From Thermoplasmata archaeon (GTDB taxonomy: Archaea; Thermoplasmatota; Thermoplasmata; Thermoplasmatales; GCA-001856825): a stretch of DNA of 64,000 nt. Below, piece after piece: positions 62,539-64,000 of this stretch. How positions within the stretch are numbered: position 1 is the stretch's first letter; every line of letters begins with the position of its first letter. Both the position numbers and the translations under genes were made by a program. The notes below the pieces were generated by a model. That model was not told where the DNA came from, did not search any database, and saw only the letters and a list, made by a program, of their open reading frames with translations. The stretch spans positions 213,917 to 277,916 of the forward strand of contig JAJYUV010000002.1 in assembly GCA_021792355.1 (NCBI GenBank). The letters are read 5' to 3'.

Positions 62539-63660
62539 ATGATTTTCTGTTCTCTTGTGCATAACGGCGCTAAACGCGTTATTCCTTTGCTCTTGATAGC
62601 GATCGGAGTACTTGCAGTTTCACTGCTATTTTATTACGAGATTATTGGTTATGCATCCATTAGGGTCATAAGGCTGAGTAGTTACTTTTTCTATGAGGAG
62701 ATATTTCTCCTTGCTCTAGTTCCGATAGCGATTCCTGCAATACATCGCCTTAGAAAACGTGATCACAACGGTTATATAGAAACAGTTCCAAGAAAATTCC
62801 TGAGAACATCCTTCGGAGTTTTGTGGATATTTGACGGTTTCCTCCAAATGCAACTTCCATTCATTACTCTCTTTGCCCAATATAATCTGATTCCGCTTTT
62901 AGGTTCCGAGCCATTGGTGACCTTTCTTGTCAGCCATGCCCTAGATGTTTGGAATATGAACCCTCCTATATTCGACGTCTTGGCATCACTATTTCAAGTG
63001 TATATAGGTGCTTTCTTTCTGATATACAGTAGGGGGTTCAAGTTTAAGCTTGTTCAAGTCTCTGCCATCTTATGGAGCTTGATCATCTGGGTCTTTGGAG
63101 AAGGCTTCGGCGGAATATTGTCTACGAATGCAACATTGCTTACAGGATCACCTGGCTCTGCACTATTTTACGCGATTGCCTCTGTGCTTCTATTGGAGTA
63201 TGATAGAGAATCCTCAGCCACTCGGGTAGTTATGGTCACTAGAATAGCCATGATCTTTACCTTTTTTGGCTTCGCAATTTCTCAATCATTGCCATCTAAC
63301 GGATTTTGGACCGCTCTTCCAATTTCTTTTTTTCCTTCGCCTTTTGCCATATTAAACAATCTGACATTCATAACGCTGTTTTTTAACCAACATGCTTCCT
63401 TGTGGAATGGGGTATACGTTTTTTTAATGCTAGTAATCGGAGTTTTGTGGCTTCTCTTACCTAGGAGTGCTCCTTACCTTACTCTTTTTTGGGGCCTTTT
63501 TACTTGGTATATCTACCAAGGTCTGGGCATCTTTGGGATGACCAGTAGCACCGATCCTAATACTGGACTTCCGCTTATTCTGATTTCTTGGACCATTCTT
63601 CTGATAATGAGATCAGATCGAAGAAACCAAAAAGATGTACCTCTCTTGAGTCCTAGCTGA
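62539..63660 (+). CDS. Polytopic membrane protein, unknown family
   Basis: A protein of about 373 residues with nine or ten predicted membrane helices. The segment GVLWIFDGFLQMQLPF, followed by a long hydrophobic array with an internal second half (GVLWLLLPRSAPYLTLFWGL), recalls a family of hypothetical integral membrane proteins also seen in actinobacteria; no function known. Start uncertain: ATG at 62539, or GTG at 62557, which would fit a leaderless mRNA from the TATA-like TATTTATTATT at 62527-62537. Confidence 0.7.
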   Translation: MIFCSLVHNGAKRVIPLLLIAIGVLAVSLLFYYEIIGYASIRVIRLSSYFFYEEIFLLALVPIAIPAIHRLRKRDHNGYIETVPRKFLRTSFGVLWIFDGFLQMQLPFITLFAQYNLIPLLGSEPLVTFLVSHALDVWNMNPPIFDVLASLFQVYIGAFFLIYSRGFKFKLVQVSAILWSLIIWVFGEGFGGILSTNATLLTGSPGSALFYAIASVLLLEYDRESSATRVVMVTRIAMIFTFFGFAISQSLPSNGFWTALPISFFPSPFAILNNLTFITLFFNQHASLWNGVYVFLMLVIGVLWLLLPRSAPYLTLFWGLFTWYIYQGLGIFGMTSSTDPNTGLPLILISWTILLIMRSDRRNQKDVPLLSPS

Positions 63661-63957
63661 GAAAAGTTACTCTAGAAAGAATATGTGAAAAATTAAGCGT
63701 ACTTTATCCCAAGCATTAGATCAGTCCAGCATCGGCGGTTAAACTTTCAACAAACAACCAAGTTCGGCGCAGTAGTGTACATTTCTCTATTGAATCACCA
63801 GTCAGTCTCTAGCCAACATACTATTTGCAGATCAAATTGCTGAGATTACTGTGCAGGGAGATCATTTAATTGGACGCCCCGAACGGGAGGTTTATGTCCC
63901 ACCCCCGATGGATTTGATCGATGATTTGAATTTGCTGGGGTTCGGGGAGGCGATGGA
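63661..63957 (+). other. Intergenic stretch ending in a G/C-richer leader
   Basis: The first 190 bases are AT-rich without a gene. From about 63870 base composition becomes G/C-richer. A 36-codon frame from GTG at 63851 (ending MDLIDDLNLLGFGEAME) runs into the next gene's start with a GTGA overlap. It may be a small gene or leader; support is weak. Confidence 0.35.
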
Positions 63958-64000
63958 GTGACATCGCTCTCATTCAGGGACATGATCTCCGGTTACGATA
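63958..64000 (+). CDS. Start of a gene, possibly an ABC-transporter ATPase
   Basis: GTG at 63958 is preceded seven bases upstream by GGGGAGG (63944-63950), one of the strongest ribosome sites in the window. The 14 visible codons read TSLSFRDMISGYD after the start. The I-x-G-Y-D ending is what the first strand of ABC ATPases looks like just before Walker A. Too short to be certain; the gene leaves the window. Confidence 0.45.
   Translation, partial: MTSLSFRDMISGYD

Noticed and set aside
1..64000. CRISPR arrays, rRNA genes or a replication origin
   Set aside because: No regularly spaced repeats, rRNA sequence or origin-type repeat cluster was seen on reading; no Cas or Cdc6/Orc genes are present.

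Overview
The window looks like the chromosome of a heterotrophic archaeon, most likely of the order Thermoplasmatales or a close relative. The archaeal signature genes are ribosomal proteins S6e and L15e, the gamma subunit of initiation factor aIF2, an archaeal-type split MetE pair, and two tRNA genes. The combination of FixABCX, a branched-chain-type 2-oxoacid dehydrogenase complex, ADP-forming acyl-CoA synthetase and many peptidases fits that group. Many first-in-operon genes have a TATA-like box about 20 to 27 bases before the start codon, so leaderless mRNAs are likely. Genes inside operons often carry a GGTGAT- or GGAGG-type ribosome binding site. The order is inferred, not proven.

Layout. 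1-1985: end of a symporter operon and an MFS exporter. 2068-10754: lipA, E1 alpha, E1 beta, E2, E3 and lipB packed together, followed by a GNAT/ADP-forming acyl-CoA synthetase fusion. Together they form a route from 2-oxoacid to acyl-CoA to ATP, with its own lipoate supply. 10837-12430: S6e and aIF2 gamma. 12451-16572 (minus): a DNA glycosylase and the fixC-fixX-fixA-fixB operon. 16707-22331: tRNA-Thr, P1B ATPase, peroxiredoxin, a membrane protein and an M20 peptidase. 22523-27351: a heavily sequon-studded surface protein, the MetE pair and an alcohol dehydrogenase. 27348-31864: L15e and several small information-processing or unknown genes. 31946-34869: both glycine decarboxylase subunits and tRNA-Leu.

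35053-44116 is the most striking part. It is a single tightly overlapping operon encoding a four-subunit 2-oxoacid:ferredoxin oxidoreductase, a giant HdrA-type protein (two flavin modules plus ferredoxin and MvhD domains), an HdrC-HdrB-type protein and a second, divergent ETF pair. I infer a soluble electron-confurcating or -bifurcating complex that joins ferredoxin and flavin electron pools to a thiol/disulfide-type or unknown acceptor.

44618-48384 is an AT-rich accessory patch. It holds inverted repeats resembling insertion-sequence ends, a frameshifted amidohydrolase, a small membrane protein and an IS5-like transposase with a damaged 5' end. 48385-63660 carries mixed metabolic and transport genes: EamA transporter, MBL hydrolase, pirin, D-2-hydroxyacid dehydrogenase, FMN protein, S9 and M20 peptidases, an ABC exporter, formamidase, SDR and a polytopic membrane protein. 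A further gene begins with a strong ribosome binding site at the right edge. Overall the genes point to growth on peptides and amino acids. Two ETF systems, a 2-oxoacid dehydrogenase, a 2-oxoacid:ferredoxin oxidoreductase and glycine decarboxylase would handle carbon skeletons and reducing power.
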